Shown: positions 1 through 8,560 of the stretch, piece by piece
Layout: every line of letters begins with the position of its first letter
Numbering within the stretch: the first letter of the stretch is position 1
Source: Bacteroidales bacterium
Lineage (GTDB): Bacteria; Bacteroidota; Bacteroidia; Bacteroidales; VadinHA17
DNA: 56,826 bases
Assembly (NCBI GenBank): GCA_011620595.1
Contig: WOYX01000033.1
Coordinates: 1-56,826, forward strand
Direction: 5' to 3'
Translations under genes and position numbers: made by a program
The notes under the pieces: generated by a model
What the model was told of the DNA's origin: nothing
Database searches by the model: none
Seen by the model: only the letters and a program-made list of their open reading frames with translations

Positions 1-82
1 TCAGACCTTCAGACCTCAGACCTTCAGACCTCAGACCTTCAGACCTTCAGACCTCAGACCTCAGACCTTCAGACCTTCAGAC
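1..82. repeat. Tandem 7/8-bp repeat (TCAGACC / TCAGACCT)
   Basis: The first 80 or so bases are an uninterrupted array of TCAGACC and TCAGACCT, about ten units, running off the left edge. The last units are part of the DUF4954 coding sequence: its final codons (Leu-Lys-Val-stop on the minus strand) are written in the same heptamer. The array therefore looks like an expansion of the 3' end of that gene. True length is unknown because the window cuts it. Confidence 0.9.
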
Positions 83-2051
83 GTCGTATCAGCTCATCAC
101 CCAGTGCCGTCTTGTCCCTGATATGATCAAGGATGGCGAGCACCACGCTGTTCTTCTCGAAGTCGCCCCTCACCTGCTCGAAATCGCGCTTCTTAACCTC
201 GTCGTCACCGTCGATGCCGAATCCCGTCATGGATGAGAGTGCGAACTCCTTGCGTGCATCCTCGTACAGCATCCTGTCAAGGTCAACCACGCTCTTCTTC
301 CACCTCTCCACTATCTCAATGATATCAGCAGCCGTAAGCTCCTCATTGGGCTTGCCCGTCTCCTCCGGCAGACGGTCATAGACCCAGACCCACTCCAGCT
401 CATAATAGCGTTTATGGATTGACTCGAAACTCCTGTTGATGGCATCGGCGTTATTCATCTCCCGCTTCTCTATCGATGAGAGCAACGCCTCAATGGCGCT
501 CAGCGGTGTGATCAGTCCTGACATGTCTATCCAGTCGCCCGTGCCCTCATTGCCCTCGGGCTTCATCCTGGCGCGTATCTCATCGTCTGATCTGAATTCT
601 GCCCCTTCCAGCCTTTTTATCACCGAGTTGCCGATGAACTTGTCTATACCCATCTGGTACAGGGTGATACCTCGTTCTGCAGCAGAGGTTTTCATCCTCA
701 TCCTGTCGAAGTAGATAAACTGCTCACCGGGATGGTCGCTGAGCAGCATGCGCAGTAACTCTCTCCCCTTCATCATCTTGCCCACGGTAAAGGGACTGAG
801 GAGGTTATAGTTTATCTGGTCAAGCTTTTTCTGGTCTTTTCTGGCATCACGCTTCGGCCATTTCTGGGCGTCACGGATGGTACCCACGGAGCGCAGGTTT
901 ATCCCCGGTATCAGCTGTGACTCATAACTAACCTCAGTGAGGTACGAAAAGGGGAACTGAGTCGTGTCTACGTTATGGTAATGACGGCCCACCACAAGGG
1001 TGAAGGGACCTATACGCGAGGGCCACAGCACGTATGAGTCAGATGTTGTCTTCGACCCTCTCTCCATGATACCCTGGTGTATGGGGCCGAGCTTGTACAT
1101 GTGGTTGCTCTGGTTTGACCCGCTGCCGGCATTCATGAATGAAAAGATACCGGCAATCAGCAGTGTCGACTTATGGTGGGTGACAGTAAAGGGCCCCGCG
1201 AATATGGAGCAGGCTTCACCGTGGTAGCCGCCGCAGTTGGCAAAGAATAGTGAGTTTTCAGCCGAATATTGTTTTGAGAGTATGCATCCCTGCCCTATGA
1301 AGCATTTGTCTATCACGGCGGCATCATTGACCTTTGAACCGGAACAGATTATAAAGTGATCCATGATCACGTCGTTGCCGATATATACGGGGTCTTTGAA
1401 GGTGCTGTTCACTGACCCTTCTGCCAGCCGTGATACATCCTCTATCACCGCACCGTTGCCCACCCTTACGTTCTTGATGGTGCCGCATCCTGCAATATAT
1501 GACCCTGCTCCTATCTCGCCGCGGTCAGACTTAACCTGCTCCGTGTAGTCGCTGATCAGCTTTTCTATCACCTCTATGGCTGCAGGTCTGTGCCGGTAGA
1601 GTGTGATAATATAAGCCATATGTGAGGTCAGCCGGTCCCAGATAGGGACCTCCCTCCCTCCTGTCTCGTTGAGTACTGCCACGCGGGTGCCGTTGCCGAA
1701 CGAGGTGCGGCCTTCGGTTGAGATGTGGCCGCAGTTTCTGATCACAACACCCTCACCGATATCATAGTTGGCGATGAAGCCGGTGATGTCGGTTATGGTG
1801 ACATTGTCACCTATAGTACAGTTGTGTATGTGCGCATTCTTTATGCCATGCAGCAGTGGCAGCCCGCATCTCTCGCGTGCCGTGCCGTTGAAGTGACCCA
1901 GCCTGACCGTACCGCTGAAGGTGACATTCTGTATCCTCTCGGCATTGAAAGGCTCCTTGACAAAGACGCTCTCCCATGAGTTGCTTCTGCATCCCGAGGC
2001 TTCAAGGCCCCGTATCTCACCGATGCTGAGACTTCTGTATCCGTCAGCCAT
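69..2051 (-). CDS. DUF4954 family protein (left-handed beta-helix, sugar-nucleotidyltransferase-like)
   Basis: A 660-residue protein. Residues of about 40-300 carry the irregular hexapeptide pattern of a left-handed parallel beta-helix (short runs such as IGDNVTI, IGNDVI, IGQGCI), as in acyltransferases and the tail of nucleotidyltransferases. The C-terminal third is predicted helical and polar. No signal peptide is seen, so it is probably cytoplasmic. The family is known mainly from Bacteroidetes and has no established reaction. It sits 17 bp downstream of glmS on the same strand, so the two are probably co-transcribed, which suggests but does not show a link to amino-sugar metabolism. The stop codon lies inside the tandem repeat at the left edge. 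Confidence 0.8.
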   Translation of the reverse strand: MADGYRSLSIGEIRGLEASGCRSNSWESVFVKEPFNAERIQNVTFSGTVRLGHFNGTARERCGLPLLHGIKNAHIHNCTIGDNVTITDITGFIANYDIGEGVVIRNCGHISTEGRTSFGNGTRVAVLNETGGREVPIWDRLTSHMAYIITLYRHRPAAIEVIEKLISDYTEQVKSDRGEIGAGSYIAGCGTIKNVRVGNGAVIEDVSRLAEGSVNSTFKDPVYIGNDVIMDHFIICSGSKVNDAAVIDKCFIGQGCILSKQYSAENSLFFANCGGYHGEACSIFAGPFTVTHHKSTLLIAGIFSFMNAGSGSNQSNHMYKLGPIHQGIMERGSKTTSDSYVLWPSRIGPFTLVVGRHYHNVDTTQFPFSYLTEVSYESQLIPGINLRSVGTIRDAQKWPKRDARKDQKKLDQINYNLLSPFTVGKMMKGRELLRMLLSDHPGEQFIYFDRMRMKTSAAERGITLYQMGIDKFIGNSVIKRLEGAEFRSDDEIRARMKPEGNEGTGDWIDMSGLITPLSAIEALLSSIEKREMNNADAINRSFESIHKRYYELEWVWVYDRLPEETGKPNEELTAADIIEIVERWKKSVVDLDRMLYEDARKEFALSSMTGFGIDGDDEVKKRDFEQVRGDFEKNSVVLAILDHIRDKTALGDELIRRLKV

Positions 2052-2068
2052 GATATCCTTTCTTTGTT

Positions 2069-3907
2069 TTACTCTACAGTGACAGATTTAGCCAGGTTCC
2101 GGGGCTGGTCAACGTCACAGCCACGAAGAACAGCAATATGATATGAAAGCAGCTGTAGCGGCACCACCGCCAGCACAGGTGCGAAAACGCCAGCCACTTC
2201 GGGCACCTCCAGCACATAATCGGCCATACGGCTTATCACCTCGTCACCCTCGGTGACGACGGCGATTACCTTGCCCTTTCTGGCCTTTACCTCCTGTATG
2301 TTGCTTACTATCTTGTCATAGGAATTCTCCTTGGTGGCCACAACCACAACAGGCATATGCTCATCAATCAGGGCTATAGGTCCGTGTTTCATCTCAGCTG
2401 CCGGGTAACCCTCAGCGTGAATGTATGATATCTCCTTCAGTTTCAGGGCTCCCTCAAGTGCGACGGGATAGAGCAGGCCCCTGCCCAGGTAGAGGGCGTT
2501 GGTGGAGTCCTTGTATATCTTCGCCAGCTCCAGCGCCTTGTCATTCACCTGAAGTGCCTTTTCAACCTTATCGGGGAGAGAGATCAGATCGCCTATCAGC
2601 CCGCGGTAACGCGCCTCGTCTATAAGTCCCTTGCGGTACCCCATCTCAAAGGAGATCATCGCCAGGGTCACCACCTGCGTGGTGAAGGCCTTGGTTGAGG
2701 CCACCCCGATCTCCGGGCCGGCATGAGTAAATACTCCGGCATTGGTCTCGCGTGATATAGATGATCCTACGACATTGCAAATCCCAAGTACCATTGCCCC
2801 CCGCTCTTTGGCAAGCCTTATTGCTGCCAGGGTATCGGCCGTCTCACCGCTCTGGCTGATGGCCAGCACGATGTCGCCCTTCTTTATCACCGGGTCACGG
2901 TACCTGAATTCAGAGGCATATTCCACTTCTACTGGTATGCGGCAGTACTCCTCGATGATGTATTCTCCTACGAGACCTGCGTGCCACGACGTACCGCAGG
3001 CCACGATAAGGATCCTTTCGGCCGAAGCCATGGTGTCAAACACATTGTGCAGCCCGCCAAGCATAAGCCCTGCCTGGTTGGGCAGTATCCTGCCCCTGAA
3101 GGTATCATGTATGGCCCGCGGCTGTTCAAATATCTCCTTTAGCATGAAGTGGGGATAACCCTCCTTGTCAATCTCGCCGAGCTTCAGATCCACCTCCTTG
3201 ATGTCGGGCTCCACATGCTTGTTCCGGATGGCCTTGAGCACCATCTCATCCTTCCTGATGACGGCAAGGTCATCATCATTGAGGTATATTACCCTCTGGG
3301 TATGCTCAACGATGGGTGTGGCATCGGAGGCAATAAAGTTCTCTCCGTCCCCAACACCTATCACCAGCGGCGAGCCGAGCCTGGCGGCAAAGAGCTTGCC
3401 GGGCTCATCGCGGCAGTAGACGGCTATCCCGTAAGTCCCTTCCACCTTGTTTAGCGCCATGATGACAGCCTGCTCGGCAGAGAGGTCCCCCTCAAGATAG
3501 AGATGCTCCATAAGATTGGCAAGCACCTCGGTGTCAGTCTGGCTGGTGAACCTGACATCACGGCTCTCAAGATGCTTCTTGATACGTGAATAGTTCTCGA
3601 TTATACCGTTATGGACAACGATGAAGTGTCCCCGGTATGAGACCTGCGGATGAGCATTGATCTCATTGGGTTCTCCGTGGGTGGCCCATCGTGTGTGACC
3701 CATGGCAACGGAGCCGTCGAAATCCGTGCCCACAACCATCTCCTCAAGATCGCGGACCCTGCCGGCACACTTGAAGATCTCCGTCCTCTCCCCGTCACTT
3801 ATGGCAATGCCCGCCGAGTCATAACCCCTGTATTCCAAACGCTTGAGCCCATTGATGACAATGTCACGGGCAGGACGTGAGCCTATATAACCTACGATAC
3901 CGCACAT
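2069..3907 (-). CDS. glmS: Glutamine--fructose-6-phosphate aminotransferase (isomerizing)
   Basis: 612 residues, the normal length. It makes glucosamine-6-phosphate from fructose-6-phosphate and glutamine, the entry step to UDP-GlcNAc for peptidoglycan and LPS. The protein starts MCGIVGYIG, so Cys2 becomes the N-terminal nucleophile of the glutaminase domain (about 1-230). Two SIS sugar-isomerase domains follow (CGTSWHAG near residue 300; SQSGETADT further on), and the C-terminus ends in the typical DQPRNLAKSVTVE. It lies between the DUF4270 gene upstream and the DUF4954 gene downstream on the same strand. An AT-rich inverted repeat sits just before its start. Nothing resembling the glmS ribozyme fits in the 46-bp leader. 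Confidence 0.97.
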   Translation of the reverse strand: MCGIVGYIGSRPARDIVINGLKRLEYRGYDSAGIAISDGERTEIFKCAGRVRDLEEMVVGTDFDGSVAMGHTRWATHGEPNEINAHPQVSYRGHFIVVHNGIIENYSRIKKHLESRDVRFTSQTDTEVLANLMEHLYLEGDLSAEQAVIMALNKVEGTYGIAVYCRDEPGKLFAARLGSPLVIGVGDGENFIASDATPIVEHTQRVIYLNDDDLAVIRKDEMVLKAIRNKHVEPDIKEVDLKLGEIDKEGYPHFMLKEIFEQPRAIHDTFRGRILPNQAGLMLGGLHNVFDTMASAERILIVACGTSWHAGLVGEYIIEEYCRIPVEVEYASEFRYRDPVIKKGDIVLAISQSGETADTLAAIRLAKERGAMVLGICNVVGSSISRETNAGVFTHAGPEIGVASTKAFTTQVVTLAMISFEMGYRKGLIDEARYRGLIGDLISLPDKVEKALQVNDKALELAKIYKDSTNALYLGRGLLYPVALEGALKLKEISYIHAEGYPAAEMKHGPIALIDEHMPVVVVATKENSYDKIVSNIQEVKARKGKVIAVVTEGDEVISRMADYVLEVPEVAGVFAPVLAVVPLQLLSYHIAVLRGCDVDQPRNLAKSVTVE

Positions 3908-3921
3908 AGAATGATTTCCGG

Positions 3922-3947
3922 ATAAGTTAACGGTTATTTTAACTTAT
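3922..3947. promoter_or_regulatory. AT-rich inverted repeat before glmS
   Basis: ATAAGTTAA and TTAACTTAT form a perfect 9-bp inverted repeat around an 8-base loop, between the stop of the DUF4270 gene and the glmS start. The stem is too AT-rich to be a convincing intrinsic terminator. It could be an operator or an mRNA hairpin. Function is not shown. Confidence 0.4.
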
Positions 3948-3953
3948 AGTTAA

Positions 3954-5252
3954 TCAGAATATTGTGTACGCAAACTCAAATCTGATGGCAGGGCTGTTTT
4001 CGTTCGCCCTGAAGATCACGTTTTTTTCAGCAGAGAGGGGGAAGAAGAGCTCAACTGAGGGGTTCTCCACCGTTCCTTCCAGGTACTGCTGGACAAAGGT
4101 TGTTATATTGAATTTGTAGTAATCGCCTACAGTATCATACCGGCCGTCCATAAAACTGATGTCGTGCAGCAGGTCAGGCACCAGGCGCTCCTTGCCCTCG
4201 TTGTCGCGGTACCTCAGATAAATCTGGCCGGGCATCTCCTCCTCGGTGTAGGTCTCTCCGTCAATATATACCGGTGCATAGATTCTCGCCTTGTTGACGG
4301 CAATCCGTTCAGTGTCCCTGAATGAGGCAAGCGACGGCAGGTCAAGACGGGTATAAACCCCGTAATAGGTCTGCAGGTATACGGCAGTATCCAGTACAAG
4401 GTCGTTGACATGCTTCACCTCCTTCTCAGGGTCGGCGGTAGTGCGGTCATGGGTGAACCTGTTGTAATTCACCGCCCTCTCGGTGGCAACAAAGAAGTAT
4501 GAGCGTTTGACATCTTCATCATCATGATAATATACCGAGATGGCAAGAGCGTTGTCGGCCGCGTTGAGGGTTATCAGGACCGGGTTGGTTTCACTCCGTA
4601 TCCCAAACCAGAGTCCCTTGAAGAACTCCTTGTAAAAATTGGTGGCAGGACGAAACTGGGCGGTATCCCTCAACAGGTATTCTGCCACCGAATTGTCAAG
4701 TCTGACCGAATAGAGGGAGTCAGCCTTAAGCACCGGCATGGGGTACTCACCCAGGAAGGTGATGGTGTCAGGATCCTGACCTGTATAATAGACATCAGGA
4801 TCGGTAAGTTCCGTGCCTGTCTCATAGAGCCTCAGGTAATGCACTGCTGCGGTATCGCCCGAAACCTTTGCCGTGTAGAAGGTAAGAAAGACCGAGTCAA
4901 TGTTGATGGCTGACTTGCGCAGTGAGTCCATCAGCCTGAGCTGCGTAACGAAATCACAGTATGTGGAACCGAAATATTCGTCGTATAACCCTCCGGCAAT
5001 CATCTTGGTACTGTCAGAGGAGAGTGACAGCTCATTGTACATTGTATAGGCTCTCACCCCTATGGTGTCGGTGGAGTATACTTCAATGAAGTCGTCCTCC
5101 GGCAGAAGATCAATCCCGATCCTCGTCGGATCTTCCGCACATGACGAAAAGATCATAAAGGGAATTACAGGAAGCGGTAATATTTTTCTCAGAAATCCGG
5201 TTACTGCGCCGCTATTTCTACTGTTTTGTGGTGTCGAGCAATAGTCTGTCAT
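3954..5252 (-). CDS. DUF4270 domain-containing lipoprotein
   Basis: About 432 residues from the ATG at 5252. A hydrophobic stretch ending FSSC gives a lipobox-like site, after which the mature protein begins AEDPTRIG, typical of Bacteroidetes outer-membrane lipoproteins. The rest is beta-rich and matches the DUF4270 pattern (early GIDLLPEDDF, repeated strand motifs). Function unknown. The start is uncertain: ATGs at 5270 and 5261 are also in frame, with a GGAGGAG run 10 nt before 5270, though that run also encodes Glu-Glu in the upstream gene. The unusually polar N-terminus before the hydrophobic core means the true start may be a non-ATG codon closer to it. The 5' end overlaps the GT5-like gene by 35 bp, so the two are probably coupled. 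Confidence 0.75.
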   Translation of the reverse strand: MTDYCSTPQNSRNSGAVTGFLRKILPLPVIPFMIFSSCAEDPTRIGIDLLPEDDFIEVYSTDTIGVRAYTMYNELSLSSDSTKMIAGGLYDEYFGSTYCDFVTQLRLMDSLRKSAINIDSVFLTFYTAKVSGDTAAVHYLRLYETGTELTDPDVYYTGQDPDTITFLGEYPMPVLKADSLYSVRLDNSVAEYLLRDTAQFRPATNFYKEFFKGLWFGIRSETNPVLITLNAADNALAISVYYHDDEDVKRSYFFVATERAVNYNRFTHDRTTADPEKEVKHVNDLVLDTAVYLQTYYGVYTRLDLPSLASFRDTERIAVNKARIYAPVYIDGETYTEEEMPGQIYLRYRDNEGKERLVPDLLHDISFMDGRYDTVGDYYKFNITTFVQQYLEGTVENPSVELFFPLSAEKNVIFRANENSPAIRFEFAYTIF

Positions 5253-6042
5253 AAAACTCATTGTAAGCATCAATATAATTCTCCTCCCCCTGGTACTCAA
5301 GCAGCGGTTTGCCAAGAGAGACCATCTCTTTCCTGACCTGCTCATCTATCTTGTCACATCCCATGATTATCGCGTCTGAATTCTCAGCCGCCAGCCTTGT
5401 CAGATTGAGGTAATCAGCACTCTCTCTGATTGCATCCAGGGCGCTGCTCTCGATGCCGTCAGCTTCAAGTTTAGCGGTCAGGGCGGGTCTCAGGGGTGTC
5501 CTGAAACCGTTGTTGTATACGGAGTAGATGCTTTTGAGCTTGCTGAATACAGGGTCATCTGAATATAGCTTGCGCAGATAGAGCGGGACAAGCGATGTGA
5601 GCCACCCGTGGCAGTGCACTATGTCAGGACTCCAGCGCAGTTTTCGTACCGTTTCAATGACGCCGCGGGCAAAGAAAATAGCTCTCTCATCATTGTCATC
5701 ATACTCCTTGCCGGAGGCATCAGCCACTGTATGCTTGCGGTGAAAGTAATCTTCATTGTCAATGAAATAGACCTGCATGCGTGCAGACTGGATAGAAGCT
5801 ACCTTAATTATAAGAGGATGGTCTGTGTCGTCAATGATAAGATTCATTCCCGAAAGACGTATCACCTCATGCAGCTGGTTCCTCCGCTCGTTAATCAATC
5901 CATACCGCGGCATGAACGTCCTGATTTCCTTCCCCCTTTCCTGTATGCCCTGCGGCAGGTCACGGCTGATCCTTGAAAGTTTTGTCTCACCAAGATAAGG
6001 CATGATCTCCTGTGACACAAACAATACCCTTCTGCTTTGCAT
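5218..6042 (-). CDS. Glycogen/starch synthase N-terminal-domain protein (GT5 half-length)
   Basis: 274 residues from the ATG at 6042, which has GGGAGG 5 nt upstream. Only the N-terminal Rossmann half of a GT5 glycogen synthase is present: MQSRRVLFVSQEIMPYLGETKLSRI aligns with the start of the family, followed by FMPRYGLINERR and IVHCHGW. The C-terminal catalytic half is absent and full-length enzymes are about 470-500 residues. The usual KxGGL ADP-glucose-binding motif is replaced by GETKLSR. It is therefore unlikely to be a normal glycogen synthase. This half-length form beside panC-panD and a DUF4270 gene is, from memory, a conserved arrangement in Bacteroidales. A start at 6081 is unlikely because a promoter box covers 6079-6086. 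Confidence 0.8.
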   Translation of the reverse strand: MQSRRVLFVSQEIMPYLGETKLSRISRDLPQGIQERGKEIRTFMPRYGLINERRNQLHEVIRLSGMNLIIDDTDHPLIIKVASIQSARMQVYFIDNEDYFHRKHTVADASGKEYDDNDERAIFFARGVIETVRKLRWSPDIVHCHGWLTSLVPLYLRKLYSDDPVFSKLKSIYSVYNNGFRTPLRPALTAKLEADGIESSALDAIRESADYLNLTRLAAENSDAIIMGCDKIDEQVRKEMVSLGKPLLEYQGEENYIDAYNEFYDRLLLDTTKQ

Positions 6043-6078
6043 TAAAACCTCCCGATATACCTTGATTTGATCAAAGTG

Positions 6079-6086
6079 CAAAGATA
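6079..6086 (-). promoter_or_regulatory. Bacteroidetes -7 box (TATCTTTG) for the GT5-like gene
   Basis: TATCTTTG on the minus strand matches the TAnnTTTG -7 consensus of Bacteroidetes primary promoters. Transcription would start near 6073, giving a leader of about 30 nt before the ATG at 6042. No good TTTG -33 element at the usual distance is seen. Confidence 0.55.
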
Positions 6087-6214
6087 ATAAAAAAAAATAG
6101 AATTAAATTCCAAGCTTAAATTCAACATGTTACCGGGAAAATGATGTTATTTTGTATTGAAATGACGGTCCTTATCCTATGCTGGAACAGGACTCCGACC
6201 AATAACTTGATGCA

Positions 6215-7072
6215 ATGAAGGTTTTTGCAACAGGCAAGGAGATAAGGGAACATTACCGGATACATGAACTGAGGCAGCCCGGGTTCGTGCCCACCATGGG
6301 TGCCCTGCATGAGGGTCATCTGTCACTTGTCTCGACTGCCACGGAGCGCTGCCGCATGGTTGCCGTAAGCATCTTCGTCAACCCCACGCAGTTCAATGAC
6401 CCTGAAGACCTGGTAAAATACCCGCGTACGCCCGAGGCTGACCTGCAGCTGCTCTCCGGGATACTCAGAGAAAATGATTTTGTATTTACTCCGTCAGTGG
6501 AGGAGATATACCCGGAGCCTGACACCAGACAATTCGACTTCGGAGCTATCGGGGAGGTGATGGAAGGTGCCCACCGGCCCGGCCATTTCAACGGTGTGGC
6601 ACAGGTGGTCTCACGACTGTTTGACATCGTCAGGCCATCAGCAGCATTCTTTGGACAGAAGGATTATCAGCAGCTTACAATTATCAGGGAGCTGGCACGC
6701 CGTCACTACCCCAAAATTGAGATTATCGCCTGCCCTATTGTGAGGGAGAGCGACGGTCTCGCCATGAGCAGCCGCAACAGGCAGTTGCTGCCCCACCACC
6801 GCGAGAGAGCCGGTGAGATATACAGAACACTCATCGCCGCAGCAGCAATGGCTTCCGATTTTGAACCGTCAGAGATAAAGGATTTCGTGGCTGACAGGAT
6901 AAACATGATCCCGGACTTCAGGCTTGAATACTTTGAAATCGTGGAGGATACAACACTTAAACCGGTAACGTCAGTCTGGGAGTTGTCTCCCGAAAAGAGC
7001 TACTACGGCTGCATTGCCGTGTGGGTAGGAGAGGTGAGACTCATTGACAATATTGAGATCAGTTTGCACTGA
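6215..7072 (+). CDS. panC: Pantothenate synthetase
   Basis: 285 residues. Joins pantoate and beta-alanine with ATP to make pantothenate (coenzyme A pathway), in the cytoplasm. It shows the nucleotidyltransferase HxGH motif in MGALHEGHLSL near residue 28, FVNPTQF, HFNGVAQVV, FGQKDYQQL and the KMSKS-like site MSSRNR. It lies directly upstream of panD, which makes its beta-alanine substrate, on the same strand. Start ATG at 6215; the 133 bp to the divergent GT5-like gene must hold its promoter, but only an imperfect box is visible. Confidence 0.97.
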   Translation: MKVFATGKEIREHYRIHELRQPGFVPTMGALHEGHLSLVSTATERCRMVAVSIFVNPTQFNDPEDLVKYPRTPEADLQLLSGILRENDFVFTPSVEEIYPEPDTRQFDFGAIGEVMEGAHRPGHFNGVAQVVSRLFDIVRPSAAFFGQKDYQQLTIIRELARRHYPKIEIIACPIVRESDGLAMSSRNRQLLPHHRERAGEIYRTLIAAAAMASDFEPSEIKDFVADRINMIPDFRLEYFEIVEDTTLKPVTSVWELSPEKSYYGCIAVWVGEVRLIDNIEISLH

Positions 7073-7094
7073 AAGATAAGGTTGTGTATCTTTG
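7063..7094 (+). promoter_or_regulatory. Promoter for panD (TTTG N20 TATCTTTG)
   Basis: TTTG at 7063-7066 and TATCTTTG at 7087-7094 are separated by 20 bp, a full match to the Bacteroidetes -33/-7 consensus. The -33 element is inside the last codons of panC. Transcription would start near 7100, which rules out a panD start at 7092 and supports the ATG at 7125. Confidence 0.65.
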
Positions 7095-7124
7095 CAGCTC
7101 GGAAACAACAGATTCCTGACAACA

Positions 7125-7475
7125 ATGATGATAGAAGTTCTTAAATCGAAAATACATAACGTAACCGTCACCGATGCTGATCTCAATTATGTGGGCAGTA
7201 TCACCATCGATGAAGATCTGATGGATGCTGCAAACCTGCTTGAGAACGAAAAGGTCACGGTGCTTAACAGAAATAACGGTGAGAGGCTCGATACCTATAT
7301 CATAACGGGAGAGCGAGGCACGGGGCAGATCTGTCTCAACGGACCGGCAGCACGCAAGGTTTCAGTGGGTGACGTGATCATAATCATGTCATATGCCATG
7401 ATTGACTTTGAAGAAGCCAGAACCTTCAGGCCTCACATCATTATTCCCGATACCTCCACCAACAAACTTGTCTGA
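7125..7475 (+). CDS. panD: Aspartate 1-decarboxylase
   Basis: 116 residues. Converts L-aspartate to beta-alanine, the partner substrate of PanC. The proenzyme cleaves itself between Gly24 and Ser25 (NYVGS), turning Ser25 into the catalytic pyruvoyl group; counted from ATG 7125 the site is at the same residue numbers as in E. coli. Other family marks are the Tyr in DTYIITG and the [18 protein letters not shown] stretch. The start is ATG 7125 (or 7128). It follows panC by about 50 bp with its own promoter, so it may be made both with and without PanC. Confidence 0.96.
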   Translation: MMIEVLKSKIHNVTVTDADLNYVGSITIDEDLMDAANLLENEKVTVLNRNNGERLDTYIITGERGTGQICLNGPAARKVSVGDVIIIMSYAMIDFEEARTFRPHIIIPDTSTNKLV

Positions 7476-7477
7476 AG

Positions 7478-8515
7478 TTGAAGAAAGGGCTTAAGCAAAC
7501 AGTGCGGGCCATTCTCTTTCTTGCCATGGCTCTGCTGCTTCTGTGGCTCTCATTCCGTGACATCGGATTCCGGGACCTCTGGGCCACTCTGCGCAGGGCT
7601 GACTACCTCTGGCTGCTGCCTGCTGCCGTGATGACCGTGCTATCCTTCTTTATCAGGGCACACCGGTGGAACCTGCTCATTGAACCCCTGGGCCGCAAGG
7701 GCCGGCTGATCAACGTATACCATGCCGTCGCCACCGGTTACCTGGCAAACCTGATCTTCCCGCGACTGGGCGAGGTGACAAAATGCGCCGCCGTGAGTGA
7801 GCGCGAGAAGATCCCCTTTGACAAGCTGGTCGGAACAATGCTGGTTGAGAGAACCGTCGATGTGCTGACAGTGGTGGCCCTGTTCGGGCTCACACTGATA
7901 GCCGGGAAAACCACCACGGGCAGCTTTCTCTCCGAGAACGTCATTGCACCTCTGGGCGCAAAACTGTCATCCTCTGCCCTATCCATATCACTGATTGTCA
8001 TTGTGCTCCTTGCCCTTGTGATAGTGACGGCGGTTCTCTACTTCGCCATGAGGAAAAAACTCTCTGACAAACCCGTTTTCAGGAAGCTGTATCGGTTTAC
8101 TGACGGCATCATAGACGGCCTCAAGTCGATAGCCAGACTCAGGAGGAGGTGGGAATTCATTCTTTACACCGTTCTCCTCTGGGTCGTTTACCTGCTGATG
8201 ACTTACTTTCCCCTCCTGTGCCTTGACTCCACCGCGGTCCTGGGGCTCGATGGAAGCCTCTTCATACTGGTCATCGGCAGCTTCGGCATGGCAGCTCCGG
8301 TGCAAAGCGGTCTGGGGGCTTTTCACTGGATAGTCTCCCGCGGCCTTCTCGTTGCCTACGATATACCGCTGCAGGAGGGACTCGCCTTTGCCACTCTATC
8401 ACATGAGTCGCAGCTCATCTTCATCGCCCTCCTGGGTGCAATCTCCTTCTTTGCCCTCTTCGGAAGGAAAAGAGGAAAGATTTTGCCCTCAACAATCATT
8501 GACAAGGCAAGCTGA
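7478..8515 (+). CDS. Lysylphosphatidylglycerol synthase TM-region / flippase-like membrane protein
   Basis: 345 residues with about eight hydrophobic segments (for example 10-26, 47-60, 128-143, 168-190, 225-245, 265-285, 315-330). It fits the LPG_synthase_TM/YbhN-AglD family: FFIRAHRWNLLIEPLGR near residue 65, then GYLANLIFPRLGEVTKCAAVSE and a VERTVDVLT motif. Members are inner-membrane proteins thought to flip or modify lipids; no catalytic aminoacyl-transfer domain is attached here. The start is a TTG two bases after the panD stop, so it is probably translated from the panD mRNA. Substrate unknown. Confidence 0.8.
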   Translation: MKKGLKQTVRAILFLAMALLLLWLSFRDIGFRDLWATLRRADYLWLLPAAVMTVLSFFIRAHRWNLLIEPLGRKGRLINVYHAVATGYLANLIFPRLGEVTKCAAVSEREKIPFDKLVGTMLVERTVDVLTVVALFGLTLIAGKTTTGSFLSENVIAPLGAKLSSSALSISLIVIVLLALVIVTAVLYFAMRKKLSDKPVFRKLYRFTDGIIDGLKSIARLRRRWEFILYTVLLWVVYLLMTYFPLLCLDSTAVLGLDGSLFILVIGSFGMAAPVQSGLGAFHWIVSRGLLVAYDIPLQEGLAFATLSHESQLIFIALLGAISFFALFGRKRGKILPSTIIDKAS

Positions 8516-8529
8516 TACGAAGCTTTTAG

Positions 8530-8537
8530 TACATTTG
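8530..8537 (+). promoter_or_regulatory. Bacteroidetes -7 box (TACATTTG) before radA
   Basis: TACATTTG matches TAnnTTTG and lies 23 bp before the radA ATG. The nearest upstream TTG is 28 bp away, longer than usual, so only the -7 element is convincing. Confidence 0.45.
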
Positions 8538-8560
8538 TCTGTTGCATAATCCTTTCCCCG

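Noticed and set aside
3908-3953. glmS ribozyme
   Set aside because: The gap is only 46 bp, is AT-rich and holds just a simple inverted repeat; the ribozyme is far larger and is known from Gram-positives.
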